DNA from: Gossypium raimondii
Taxonomy: Eukaryota; Streptophyta; Magnoliopsida; Malvales; Malvaceae
Length of the DNA stretch: 64,000 nucleotides
NCBI RefSeq assembly: GCF_025698545.1
Contig: NC_068567.1
Coordinates: 7,874,001-7,938,000 of the forward strand
Direction of reading: 5' to 3'
Made by a program: the position numbers and the translations under genes
Notes under the pieces: generated by a model
The model's database searches: none
What the model saw: the letters and a program-made list of their open reading frames with translations, nothing else
What the model was told of the DNA's origin: nothing
Shown: piece by piece, positions 37,963-49,341 of the stretch
How positions within the stretch are numbered: position 1 is the stretch's first letter
How the letters are laid out: each line of letters starts with the position of its first letter

Positions 37963-38423
37963 TGCAATTATAATAACTGAAACCTGCTGCACATGAAGCA
38001 AACTAGTCTTTAATCAATCAATGTACCCTATAAATGATAATAATGCATGAACACCCAGATAACGTTTCTGCAGAAAATAGATACATTTAAAACCAGAAAA
38101 CAAAAAGAATTGAAATTTAAAGGAAGAAGAATAAGGGAGAAGTAGAACCAGTTGATTAAGGGTCAATCAAGAATCCGATTTCTCTTCTAGGGCAAAATTC
38201 GGAGTGCATCGATTTGGAAGAGAATTACATTAGGCACAGTAAGGACTGATTCATGAATTAGGGATTTTTTCTTTTTAATGTTATTTTTAGGATCTTGTGT
38301 TATTCATTAGTACATTAGTGAGAGAATAATAAATCTTAGGTCTAATTTTTCTCTCGATCCCTGTACTTTTCAGATCTTTAAAATTAATCTCTCTGCATTT
38401 AATTTCAAATTTTTATTCTTTAT
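37963..38423 (-). promoter_or_regulatory. 5' UTR/promoter side of the MUSTANG-like gene
   Basis: The minus strand carries a plausible 3' splice site (ggtttcag, next to 37977) 14 nt before the ATG, so a 5' UTR intron is likely; its donor was not located with confidence. About 38160-38230 may be the first, non-coding exon. The rest is AT-rich. Confidence 0.35.
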
Positions 38424-39990
38424 CATTTAATATAGGATCAATAGGAAAGTTGTAAATACTTTGGGGATGGAGCTTGGACATTTAAACAAGAGAGGTAAGT
38501 TTTTTCAACCCATTTTGAATAAATTCGAATCTAAACTCCCTTTTTGGAAGGCCAAACTGTTACGCAAATGAGGTAGGCTTACACTAATTAAATTGATGTT
38601 GATAAACTTACTCATTTATCAATTTTCTTGTTTCCAAGCATCAAAATACATTTGTGATAAGATGATTCAACTTATGAGAAAATTTTGGTGGGGAGAGAAC
38701 AATAATAAAAAGAAAAAAAACATCTCGTTAACTATGACAGGTGTGCTCAAGCAAACCCTCAATAGGACTTGGCATAAGAAAGATGTAAACAATGAATGAA
38801 GCATTGTTAGCTAAACGGACATGGAGATTAGTCAACGAGGAAAGCTAACTTCTGAAAAAAACTATAATAAAAAAATATTGTACCGAAGATAACATCCTTT
38901 AATGTCAGCCAAAAAAAGGAGATTCATGGACCTGGAAGAGCATTTTAATAGGCAGGGAAGTGGATGAAAATAATATCGCTTGGCAAATCAACAACAGATG
39001 GAGTTCACAAAAAATTACTAAGTCACAGGTTCAATGTATTATTAGAGGCAAAATCGGATAAGTAGGCGATCAGGAGTTGATCAGTAGTAAATCTTTGTTC
39101 GAGGGTCTAGTTACACAAGTGACATGGGAATTTCTAGGTTAGGAAATATTACTCTCAACTTTTGAATAACACACATTCTGTAGGTTTGAGGATACATGGC
39201 CTCAATGTTTTGAAGAGAATATGGAACTTTATATGAATGTTGAAAGTCCATTTTAAGGTGATTATCTTTCTACGGAAACTCCTTAACAATGCCCTTCCTT
39301 GTGAACCAAAGTTAAAAAGGAGAATTCACGCTATTAATTCGGGGTATGTTATATGCCAAGGAGAAGAGGAGAACAAATCATCTGTTCTGAGAGTGTGATT
39401 TGGCTGGAGCAGTGTAATTTGGGTAGAGATTTGGCCTTTGTAAGGGAAGCACTAATTTAATATCTATGAGAGGTTGGATCATACAAATGCTAGAAGTAGC
39501 TAGAGAAGGGGATCACGTCTTGAAATATGAGATTTTGGTCATCACCTTACGGAAAATTTGGGGACATAGAAACAAAGTTATTTATGAAGGAATCAACCTG
39601 AAACTGTTGACGATCATTAAGGAAGTGGAGAAGTACATCAAAATAATAGGGAAAGCTTAAATGGAATGGGATTAATCCAATCCAAGAAGGAAAAATATCA
39701 AAGGCTTGAAGGGTGGGGCAACGGATACTCACTTTTATCGCATCATAGTAGGATGCTATAGAGAAAAAAAAATGAAGTTCTTGCATGGGTACTTCACATT
39801 AGAGACACATATGGAAGATCTGTCAAGACGCATGAAGGAAGAATTCGACATAACAATGGTATAGTATGGAAATTGTTAGTGCTAAGGATTGCCCTTGTCA
39901 TAACTGTTAACAAATATCACAACATAGTCCAACAAGGAAGATGACAGGCTAAAGTGGACGAAAAGGAGAGCCAAACGATCCCAATCATGG
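38424..39990 (+). pseudogene. LINE (L1-clade) remnant: end of reverse transcriptase to RNase H
   Basis: A decayed plus-strand frame reads LGHLNKRGKFFQPILNKF, then SKLPFWKAKLLRK, a stop, GRLTLIKLMLINLLIYQFSC, then MIQLMRKFWWGE. This is the typical thumb/linker region of plant L1-type reverse transcriptases. Further on are SWTWKSILIGREV, the zf-RVT/RNase H linker IWGHRNKVIYEG, and a weak RNase H-like part to about 39990. Several stops and frame changes break it. The 5' end (ORF1 and most of the RT) is missing, as usual for LINEs. Confidence 0.7.
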
Positions 39991-41108
39991 TAATGTCTTT
40001 GTTTTTATTTTTTTACTTTTCTCTTTGTTCTTTGGTTAATGTATAAAAACTATAGAGACAAATCTCAAAATTATACAGGAGTTTTGATTAAATGTGCAAT
40101 GCATAGACTTTGATTTTGTGTAATTTTGTACATGAAATTTTCATTTGATTCAATTTTCTTAGATCACTAACATAATCATTAATATAGAACCATTTTATGT
40201 TTACCTACCACATACACAAATAATTATATTTATTTAATAAATAAATAAATTGATGTATTTTTTTAAATGTATAAAATTGAACCAAATTAAAAAGTTATGT
40301 ATATGACTAAATATCATATATATAATTACACAAAATTAACATTCAAGTATCAACTTAAATATTAAATTAAAGTTTATATGTTATTTTAAATTTTGTCCCT
40401 TTAAATTAACAATTGAAATTGGAATGCTGTATTGATGATTCCATAAAAATTTTAATTAAACTGAGGCACGTGATATTTTTTAAAAAATAGCATAAAAGCT
40501 TTTAAAAACTCAAAAATCAATTAAATTTCTAAATTTTTTCGGTTTAGTTACTAAATTTTTGAAATCAAATATTTTAGCTACTCTCTCATTAGTTGTCCTT
40601 AAGTGAGTGAAAGGAAGCGAAACATGGGCATTTTATTGGTCTAATAATAAGTTTAGTCATCAATGTTTAAAGAATTTGTCATTTTATTACAAATTCTAAA
40701 AATTTTAATAAACTTAGTCCCCAACATTTACAAAACATATTTTAAATTTAATCCTTAATTTTTATACTTTTGTCAAGTTCCACTTGACTTTATATAAAAT
40801 TATAAAATAAAATTCTTTTAAAAATTAGAAGATTATAAAAAGTAATGAAATTATAATAAAATAATATATAAAAATCAATAAATACATTAAGTTTAAATAT
40901 ATGCAAAAAATAATATATACATTAAATAAAATAGATAAAAATTTAAAAGATATATAATTCATAAAAATAAAAAATTCAAATCTTGCTCGAATTATTTCTA
41001 ATTTAATTTTCTTAAAAAAAGTTTGATTGGAATTCTCCTTCATTGTTTCCCATCAGTTGTTGGTTTCTCATTCTAAAATCCAATGGCAACCACAATTCTC
41101 CACCATAA
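39991..41108. other. AT-rich intergenic DNA with a repeat copied in inverse at 45.9-46.1 kb
   Basis: No gene. About 40555-40760 (tattttagctactctctcat, then ttagttgtc...) matches the reverse complement of about 45900-46110 (tattttaactactctcctgt, then ttagttgtc...). The two copies flank the LTR element at 41109-45562 in inverted orientation. Confidence 0.5.
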
Positions 41109-41416
41109 TGTTATGACCAGAAATCGAGAAGCCAAAAATGACAGAGAAAGAAGGGAAGGAAGAGAGAAATTCGAGAGAGGAGAGGAAGAGTTTGATAAGA
41201 AGGAAGAAGAATAAACAAAATAGAGAGAGAATAATTCCTCAACACTTTTCATTAACCACTCAATGACCTCAGCCAAAAGCAAAACAACATATATAAGAGA
41301 AGATAATGGCAAAAAAAATTGTTGGATGAAACACTCCGTATCATCAAGTCTTCTGCGAGCCGTATCACTAAAGCAAAACACATCGTTTTGCTTGGTATTC
41401 ATTTTGGCTCATATCA
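41109..41416 (-). repeat. 3' LTR (left copy) of the gene-carrying element
   Basis: 308 bp, from tgttatgacc to ggctcatatca on the plus strand. The right copy is about 40 bp longer because of extra A-rich sequence near 45420-45460. Confidence 0.65.
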
Positions 41417-41472
41417 AATACCTCTACCTCAAAATGATCATTGTCCTCAAGGATCAAAGTGAGGAAAAGTGC

Positions 41473-43475
41473 CTAAATTTTTTCAATAGGATAACCATAA
41501 ATAATGGAGCATAAGGCATCCGTCAACACAAAGTTCATGACAGGAACATCAAACTTGAATTCAATGGGACATATATCATCAAAAAGTTCTAACCCAACAC
41601 TACTGTCCATTGTGTCATTTGGATCAGTAACCTTATGCACTTTGGTAATCATGGTAGTAAATTTCACATCGTTATAAATTTGGTTTCCACGTGCCTCGCC
41701 TACAACTAGATGATATAAAAGGAATTGTTTTGGCCTTTGAGAGTTAGCCCACATCTCGTCCTTGTCATAAGCAAGAGAGACAGTTTCATCATTGTTAAGC
41801 AAGCAAAAATCTGATACAACCATTTCTGTAGTAACCTGCATGACTTCATTGAACCTAAAGCCAAACTCCACATCTAATGAAAATCCATACATTTTCTCTA
41901 AATCAGGACAGCCATTACAAAACTCGTGAAGTGCAAGTAAAATGGGGAGAGGAAGAACATGACCCACAAGTGAATCATTAGGCTGCATTTTATGCGACCA
42001 CTTAGTGTTGCAGCATGAAGGCTTCCCTAATAGAATGGAGGCAACTGAGGTAGGTCTGGAACAACTGAAAATTCTAGAGGCATGGTCATGTCATCGAAGG
42101 GCACATCAAGTGGCTTAGGATAGTTAGAGAAAGCTAGTAGTAAAAGTTTCCAAGGGAAGGTTGCCCACATTTAGCTCGAAGCACCTCCGCATATACTTGT
42201 TGGTAAGCTAATGTTATTGAAGAGAATAAAAAGTGCAAGAGAGGATCTGAATTGACCAAATCCGCACACCGTCAACTTCTCATACAAAATTTCATGAAAG
42301 TCTAGGTTAATAGATTCCATCTGCTGAAAATCCTTATGGGACTTTTGCATCCTAGAGCTTAGGCTTTCTGCAAGATTATCATTCAAATAACCACAAATAT
42401 AGTCAAGGTTCAAATACTTAAAACTTTTAGGAAATTCATATTCATCGTCACCCGAGGAATATAGTAAGCTATCCTTAAAATTGAACAATGGTTCTCTATG
42501 AGCTACATCAAAATTCTGCACCAAATCTCATGAGGCACAATATCGTTGAACTTCAATCTTTCCTGAAGACATTAGCCTAATCAAAATTAACCCACAAAAT
42601 TTATCTGACTCGCACACCAACTTCGAGAGATCCTTGCTCAAAAAAGTTTTGTAAAACTTTGAAATTTCTGTAGCAATAGATCCTTCATTAGTTGAAAGAG
42701 GGCCATAACAAAACAATATGAACTCACAATTCCAAAATGATCCCAATATTATGAAAAAACTTAATTCAGTTGCCCACTGATATGTATTATCCCTACGTTG
42801 TAACCTTAATTCTGATAACCTAATCACATTAATGAAGCATGGATTATCTAGATCATGAACCCAACACAACAATGGCATCATTGGCTTACGCACATCGCAA
42901 AGAAGCAATAAAATTTTAGAAGCTAAAACAAACTGAAACCCATCAGCTTCTGCTCTAAAAAATGCTAGGAACTGATCATCATCAAATACAACATATGGGT
43001 TCAACATCTCAATCTTAGCTAAACAAATTACATTACACTAATCATGCCTAAAATCAAGTAACAAAACAACATCTAATCGGGCAACAACTAAAATCCTAAG
43101 ATGCCAATTGAACTCAATACCCAACCATTTATAATTCTCTACACCACTCGAATCATCCCATAAAACTCTAAGTTTACTCCTTTTAACGTAGCCATTGAGT
43201 TTCTGACAATTAACATAAGAAACTAAATCAAAGAAGAATAGTGCACAATTTTCTAACAAAACCACACTTGCTTTAGGTATGCGTGGACTGCAACAAGCAT
43301 AGACAATAGATGAACTCTTGAATAGCTCACTTTCTAAAATCCCATTGAAATCATCAACTGGATCGTTTGCTACTGGCACTCTAATGAAGGAATATTCATT
43401 TGGAGGAACCTTACCCATCACTGCACATTTATCATTTGTCCTAACTATGGCTTGCCTCACTCGTGACCCTAACAT
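41473..43475 (-). pseudogene. Decayed TAF1C-like fragment (RNA polymerase I TBP-associated factor)
   Basis: Three minus-strand stretches share one frame (43475-43038, 43007-42528, 42524-42171), separated only by stop codons near 43038 and 42528. A fourth (41988-41473) is in another frame. Phrases such as ILLLLCDVRKPMMPLLCWVH, then LGSFWNCEFILFCYGP, and, in the gap near 42120-42020, PLDVPFDDMTMPLEFS followed by PDLPQLPPF match my memory of plant TAF1C-like proteins of the Pol I selectivity factor. No search was run. The piece covers the middle to C-terminal half, with gaps, stops and one frame change, so it is not functional. It lies between LTRs in the same sense as the element, suggesting capture rather than a local duplicate. 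Confidence 0.6.
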
Positions 43476-43830
43476 TTTTTGTGTAGTTGAAACAGTCGAA
43501 ATACCATCATTAGGTTCACCCTATTCCTGTAACGGATGAACCTTAAATATCGGCTCCGATTGAAGCGCTTGAATTTCGACTTGCGCAAACGAACCTTCTA
43601 CCTTCATAGCCGATGCTTAAAAAAGAACAACAATTACTCAAACTTGATGGAGCTTGTTCTTAAGAAACGTGTTGTACTCATCCGTGTCACTCAGTACCAT
43701 GGTGTCAAATCGGACGGTGAAGAACTAGGATTATCAAGCCTTTTTACCTCCACCACACCACCATCCACATCACCATTTTTAGATTTGGAAATCGGTGTTT
43801 GGGGTATCGCCAAAGGCCCCCACATGTTCC

Positions 43831-44103
43831 TTAGATCGCCACACCAGCATCATAAAACTGTATATCAAGCTGGCAACAATCATCATAAATATTACGACCC
43901 TGTGGAGAAATTCTAGCTAAGATAGCCTACAAGTGTCCTTCAAATGGGATCAAGACTTGAAAGCTAATCGACATTTGAAATGTGACGATCTTCTCCACAG
44001 ATTCATGAGGTGAAAAAACTTGGTGGAGCACTTCCACAGTAATAGGATAAAGCATATGATGGATTGTGATTAGGAGGGTCCGATTTGACTCATCACTAGC
44101 CAT
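43831..44103 (-). pseudogene. Decayed PTB-like RRM fragment
   Basis: From the ATG at 44103 the minus strand reads NRTLLITIHHMLYPITVEVL, then HQVFSPHESVEKIVTFQ, a TAG at 43927, then GRNIYDDCCQLDIQF and a TAA at 43831. This is the second RRM of plant polypyrimidine-tract-binding proteins (PTBP3-like) with several substitutions and a gap where the middle of the RRM should be. The ATG lies about 15 nt downstream of the primer-binding site, where gag would normally start. Only one partial RRM remains. Confidence 0.75.
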
Positions 44104-44136
44104 GACGGACCGGGTGAAGCTCTAATACCTTTGTTA

Positions 44137-45207
44137 GGCCATTTTACCAAACTAGTCCAAAAAATATTATATTTACAAAACTAACCCAGGTTTAAAAAAA
44201 TCATCAAAATAACCTAAAAGGAACAGTAAAATTGGGTGTGGCCTGTCAATGGCCGGAACCCACTCGTATTTTGCACCCATGATTGCCTAATAATTGTGTC
44301 AGACTTAAAAAAATTAATTTTTTGGGTTTTGGCCTGTTAATGGCCGGAACCCATGTATTTACGAAGAAGGAGAAAAAAGAAAAAGGAAAAAAATTTTGGG
44401 TGTCGGCACATCAATGGTAAGCACCCAACAAGAATAAAAATTTTTGATTTTTTTCGTGTCGAATCGATATCAAGATATCTGAAAAAGTTAAAAATTTATT
44501 TTTTTTGGTGCTAGCTCACAATTGTCGGCACCAAAGACAAATTAAAAAATTCTTTTTTCGTCGAATCAAATATCAAGATACTGAAAAAGTAAAAAAATTT
44601 GGTTGTTGGCCTATCAATGGCCGACACCAAGACAAATTAAAAAATTCTTTTTTTGTGTCGAATCGAGATATCAAGATATCTGAAAAAATAAAAAAAAATT
44701 TTGGGTCTTTGTCATCAATGGTTTGCACCAAAGACAAATTAAAAAAGTTATTTTTCAGATATCGATATCTAATTCTACACTAAAAAAATTTAATTTGTAT
44801 CTTGGGTGTCGGCCATTGACAAAGCCAAAGACCCAAAAAATATTTTTTTACTTTTTCAGATATCGATATCCGATTCTAACACGAAAAAAATTTAATTTGT
44901 CTTGGGTGTCGCCATTGACAACCAAGACCAAAATTTTTTTCCTTTTCTTTTTCTCCTTCTTCAGATATCAAGATTATAAAAAAAATACATGGGTTCGGCC
45001 ATTGATGAGCCGTAACCCAAAAATTAATTTTTTTAAGTCTGACACAATTATTAGGTAATTATGGGTGCAAAATACGAGTGGGTTCCGGCCATTGACAGGA
45101 CACAACCCAATTTTACTGTTCCTTTTAGGTTATTTTGGTGATTGTTTTTAAATCTGAGTTATTTTTGTAAATATAATATTTTTTTGGACTAGTTTGGTAA
45201 AATGACC
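44137..45207. mobile_element. Mutator-like foldback element, 1071 bp
   Basis: The ends are long inverted repeats: ggccattttaccaaactagt (44137) and the complement of actagtttggtaaaatgacc (ending 45207). Similarity runs inward for over 250 bp (caatggccggaacccactcg and its complement, tcctttttctttttct and its complement). The flanks carry a 9-bp duplication with one mismatch, cctttgtta (44128-44136) and cttttgtta (45208-45216), the length used by Mutator-like transposases. The interior is built from repeated modules of about 105 bp containing 'caatggccg' and 'gatatcaagatatc'. No coding capacity. Confidence 0.82.
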
Positions 45208-45211
45208 CTTT

Positions 45212-45562
45212 TGTTACGAACAGAAATCGAGAAGCCAAAAACAACAGAGAAAGAAGGAAAGGAAAAGAGAAATTCCAAAGAGGAGAGGAAGAGTTTAAGA
45301 AGAAGGAAGAAGAATAGAGGAAAAAAAAAAGAGAGAGAGAGAATAATTCCTTAAATATTTTCATTAACCACTCAATGACCTTAGCCAAAAGCAAAAAAAC
45401 ATATATAAGGAAAGATAACAACAAAATATAACAGCAAAAAGAAAATAAAACGTAAAAGAAAATTGTTGGATGAAACACTTCGTATCATTGAGTCTTCTGT
45501 GCGTCGTATCACTAAAGCAAAACACATCATTTTGCTTGGTATTCATTTTGGCTCGTATTACA
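45212..45562 (-). repeat. 5' LTR (right copy) of the gene-carrying element
   Basis: 351 bp, plus-strand reading tgttacgaac to gctcgtattaca. Its inner edge overlaps the right copy of the foldback element's target duplication, so the foldback element landed exactly at the LTR/primer-site junction. Confidence 0.65.
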
Positions 45563-46705
45563 TGACAGGCTAGGTCAAAATCTTGAAATGTGGGAAACCG
45601 TTGATCGTCAATACCGAGAAGACCAATTGGACAGTGGTTGTTGATGGATCGAGGAGTGAAGTGGAAGTTGATTTGAGCTTGGGTATGCTGAACCAGTTGG
45701 GTCTAGATTGCAAAAACAAATTAAGCTTAAGGAATTCAAAACTGGCAATTCTTCTTCTTTCGTTTCGCCACTGCCTAGTTTGGTTCTGGTCTTTGGATTT
45801 TTTTTGGAATGATTGTGAGGGTATGCCCTTTTTAAAAATTTGCACCCCCATGATGCAATTTTGTTTTTAAAGTATATTTTGTAAATATTTAAGGTTAAAT
45901 TTACAAAATTTTAAAAAATTAAAATTTATCATTTTGTAAATATCGAGGGTCAAATTTATTGCATTTTTTATATTTAGAATCAAATTGATAGAATGTTTAA
46001 ACATGAGATGGCTAAATTTGTTAATAGATCAATATAAAAAATCCCATGGCAGCTACCCGTCATTCATCTAACGACAACTAACAGGAGAGTAGTTAAAATA
46101 TTTAATTTCCATTGTTGTATGGTTTCTTTGTTGGCACCAACTAAAAGCTCTCTTTCAATTCTCTTCAGCAATTCCATTTTTTGTCACAAAAAAAACTTTG
46201 AACGTCATGAATCCATGAACCAAAATTCAAATAATTTTCTTCTCTGATATTTGACGTTGATCGTCAAATTATCTTGGATCTAAGGTCTGTTTTTTTACTC
46301 ATTATTGGGTATTGATCCTTCATATAGATCATCAAATCGTCGCTTGGAGCTCACTAACTTAACTTTTAAAAAAAACTTAGTAGTCCAATGACTTAAGTAA
46401 AAACATTCTAATAGTTTAATGACTTAAATGAAAACTTTCAAATAGTTTACTGGTCATTTTGTAACTTTTTAAAGTTAAGTAGTTAAAACATAAACTTACT
46501 AATTATTGAGTGATCTTGGGTAGAATTTTCAAAGGTTAAAAAGAAACAAAATATACTTAAATCTTGAAGCTTGAGCCAAAGGGATTAGTTAAAACGACGC
46601 CGTAAGGTTCTGTGTGATCCTTTTTCATTTTCTGGAAGGATTGTGTATCCAAATTCTATACATAGATTAAGGAGAGTTTTTGAGAGAGGAAGAGAGAGGG
46701 AAAAT
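45563..46705. other. Intergenic DNA and 5' flank of the pseudouridine synthase gene
   Basis: 45583-45870 has an open frame of 95 codons that I do not recognise. About 45890-46110 is the inverted partner of 40555-40760. About 46375-46520 has a degenerate repeat ('taatgacttaaatgaaaact...caaatagttt') of a kind that looks common in cotton intergenic DNA. The last part is the promoter and 5' UTR of the downstream gene, with a purine run (gagagaggaagagagaggga) at 46681-46700. Confidence 0.4.
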
Positions 46706-49341
46706 ATGGGGAGTGGTGGAGGAGCTTTAGGCCTTTCATCTCCTCTCTTTGCAAATGGGCATCTTTCTTCTTCCTCCAATTCTACTTCTCTACCTCTACC
46801 TGTATGTAACTCAAATCTTTCTTCTTCTTCTTTTGCATAAATAAAATAAACCCATTTCTTCTTTCTTCTTGTTTGCAATTGTAGGTGGAAGATGGTAACC
46901 ACTTGGCAATGGTGAAGCCCAGCAGCAGTATTGTTAATCTTCCCCACTACAAGTGGCGTTTGCTTATAGCTTATGACGGCACCCGCTATGCTGGTTTGCT
47001 TTCCCTTCTTTTTCTTATCTATGTATCTCTGCATGTATTTCACAGCCCCCTTGTAGATTATCATTCATCACTCTCACATTCTGCTGATTGGTTTTTTCTT
47101 TATAAAATAATTAATAACTAATTAATACTCCTAATCTATACTCTGGAAAGTGTTTTTTTTTTCCTTAAAGTTGAGATAAGCTCTGGTGGAAGTTCATATG
47201 GCAGCATTAGCATTGGCATTGGCATTGGCATTGATATCTTCCTTGAGTTATCTTGTGGGTGGGTTTTCTCCATAAATGCAGCATCTTTCTCTGCCCTTGT
47301 TCTTTGAATTTGCTACCTTAACATGAACCCATCCACTTGTTTTAATCTTAAGAGCTAAGAGCCAATTTGTTTCATTGCCACAAGAAGAAAACTTGGATTT
47401 TCTGCTCTATCTAAATTTAGGATTAGCACTGTTGGTGCAAGGATGGATAAATGGCTCACCCTGTTCAGGACAGGGCGGAGAGCCACCGAGTAGGGTGGCT
47501 GGATTGGTAGGAAGGAGTTGAGATAGGCTGGAGAATGTTGGTTACTTGGTTTTCTCCTTAGGATCCCACTATTGGCGGGTCAAGGGCAAGTGGCCTTATG
47601 TCATAGGCTTAGGTAGAGTGGCAGTATGATGTGCCCTAAGTTATCTCATATGGGACATGGTATTAGAGATCTGATATGGCTGTTAATAACTGGGTCCACT
47701 TGTCAAGAAAGTTGCAAGCCGAGGGGCTCTTATGAGGAATCCCCTTGGGGGGTCTATTTGTACCGCTTTGGGACTTGACCATCTGGGCAATCATAGCGGG
47801 GTGTAACAAGCATCTTATGCCCCAACAGCCAAAAGAAGAAACATTTTTGCCCTTAAATGTAAAATTTACAAGATTTCATTTATTCATTGTGAACTTTGTT
47901 TTAATATTTCCATCTGATGCTATGCCTGATTCTTGGATTCTACTGCAGTTAGAAAATTTGCAGTTTTAAAATATCATGTTTTCAAGTATGTTAATGAATG
48001 ACAATCCTTCTTTACAAAATCCAATGGCCTTAAAACATGCTTTAACACCTTTGATTGATAGCAAGGTTTCAGTGTCTTTACATCTTGAATATTGAGCATC
48101 ACCATCTATTTCAGGTTGGCAATTTCAAGTTTCACCACCAACTATACAGTGCATTGTAGAAAAGGCTTTAATTCAAATAACAAAGCTCGAGCGGGAGTGT
48201 CTCCACTTTGTTGGTGCTAGTAGGACAGATACGGGAGTTCACGCCTGGGGTCAGGTCTGACTTTCTTACTTGTATGAGGATTTGGCAAGCATCCATCAAT
48301 AACTCCCAAACTTACAGTCAATTAAGATTTTCAGGTGGCACACTTCATTACACCTTTCAATTATGACAGCTTGGAGACCATTCACGCTGCTCTAAACGGG
48401 CTTCTTCCTTCTGACATCAGGGTTAGAGAGATCAGTGCCGCAACACCTGAATTTCATGCTCGGTTTTCAGCAAAAAGCAAGGTTTACCACTACAAGATTT
48501 ATAATGACACCATCATGGATCCATTTCAGCGTCATTATGTTTATCATAGTGTTTATAAACTCAATACCGCAGCCATGAGAGAAGCAGCAAAAATGTTTAT
48601 CGGAAAGCATGACTTCTCAGCTTTCGTTAATGCTTCACGTAATGATCGAGTTCCAGATCCTGTGAAGACAATATTCCGCTTTGATGTCATTGAAATGGTA
48701 ATTGCTGGTCCCTGTAATACTTTATGTTCCTTCAAAAACCAGTTCATTCTTAGAACTTTAGCTTCTAGCTATCGTTGATTTACTAGCTCAATTTGAAACC
48801 AGTTTGTTTCCTTATTACCCTCTCAGCGATCCTGTGACCCTTTACTGGTTTGTTGTACAGGGGCCTCTTATACAGCTGGAGGTTGAAGGTTCCGGTTTTT
48901 TGTATCGACAAGTTCGAAACATGGTGAGTTGTTGCAAAATAAAATAGGTCACCTTTGAGTTGTTTTTACACTTGAATATGAGTTAACTAGGAGTAACTTA
49001 CATTTCAATTTTTTAAGCTCGTGGAGAGGAAATTTGCTCTGGGTCTATCATCTTTCACTTGAATAGGTGTTACTTTTCTTGATTCTAACTTGTGAGTTAT
49101 GTAGGTTGCTTTGTTGATTCAAATTGGAAAGGAAGCAATTCCTACAGAGATTGTTCCAAAGATTTTGGCAACTCTAGACCGCAGAGAGCTGGCCAAATAC
49201 GCCTTGTCTGCCCCACCACATGGCCTTTGCCTTGTGTATGTCAAATATAATCAAGAGCACCTACTGCTTCCTTCAGATTGCCCGACAACTAGCTTTGGTA
49301 GACATCATACTATCACCAAATGTAAGCTTCCCTTTTATTAA
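46706..49341 (+). CDS. TruA-family tRNA pseudouridine synthase
   Basis: Six exons join in frame with GT-AG introns: 46706-46801, 46885-46993, 48115-48254, 48335-48697, 48861-48923 and 49105-49341, giving 335 aa. The Ser-rich first 45 residues are poorly conserved and may be a targeting peptide. The TruA fold starts at WRLLIAYDGTRYAGWQFQ. The catalytic motif GASRTDTGVHAWGQ has the essential Asp at residue 107. Further conserved pieces are NGLLPSDIRV, FHARFSAKSKVYHYKIYND, KHDFSAFVNA, EVEGSGFLYRQVRNMV and the end KCKLPFY. It should isomerise uridines in the anticodon stem-loop of tRNAs (positions 38-40 in TruA proper); the exact target is not shown. Intron 2 (1121 nt) carries a probable solo LTR. 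A GTAAGC within the last exon (49322) could act as an alternative donor. Confidence 0.93.
47200..47233 (+). repeat. (GCATTG)n microsatellite in intron 2
   Basis: Tandem 'gcattagcattggcattggcattggcattg' within the second intron of the pseudouridine synthase gene. Confidence 0.7.
47430..47808 (-). mobile_element. Probable solo LTR in intron 2 of the pseudouridine synthase gene
   Basis: 379 bp from TGTTGGTGCA to GTGTAACA, more GC-rich than the surrounding intron. Flanks are agcac and agcat, a 5-bp target duplication with one mismatch. On the minus strand it opens TGTTACACCCCGC, a plant LTR-like start. No coding sequence. Confidence 0.5.

Larger units (their letters stand above)
41109..45562 (-). 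mobile_element. Non-autonomous LTR element carrying two host gene fragments
   Basis: Direct repeats at 41109-41416 and 45212-45562 share order and most bases (cagaaatcgagaagccaaaa, cattaaccactcaatgacc, aaaacacatc..tttgcttggt) and are bounded by TG and CA. In minus orientation the right copy is the 5' LTR. Next to it lies a tRNA-Met-type primer site, ggtattagagc (complement of 44119-44129), displaced by a later insertion (44137-45207). A purine-rich gaggtagaggtatt precedes the left (3') LTR. The interior of about 2.7 kb has no gag or pol; instead it holds a PTB-like RRM piece and a TAF1C-like piece, both in sense. No target-site duplication is evident, so the outer ends may be eroded. Confidence 0.65.

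Noticed and set aside
43536..43916. 126-codon plus-strand frame inside the gene-carrying element
   Set aside because: It lies opposite the join between the PTB-like and TAF1C-like pieces and has no recognisable domain.
47430..47808. Cassandra-type TRIM with a 5S rRNA-like LTR
   Set aside because: Length and TG..CA ends fit, but I could not see 5S A/C-box sequences; kept only as a probable solo LTR.
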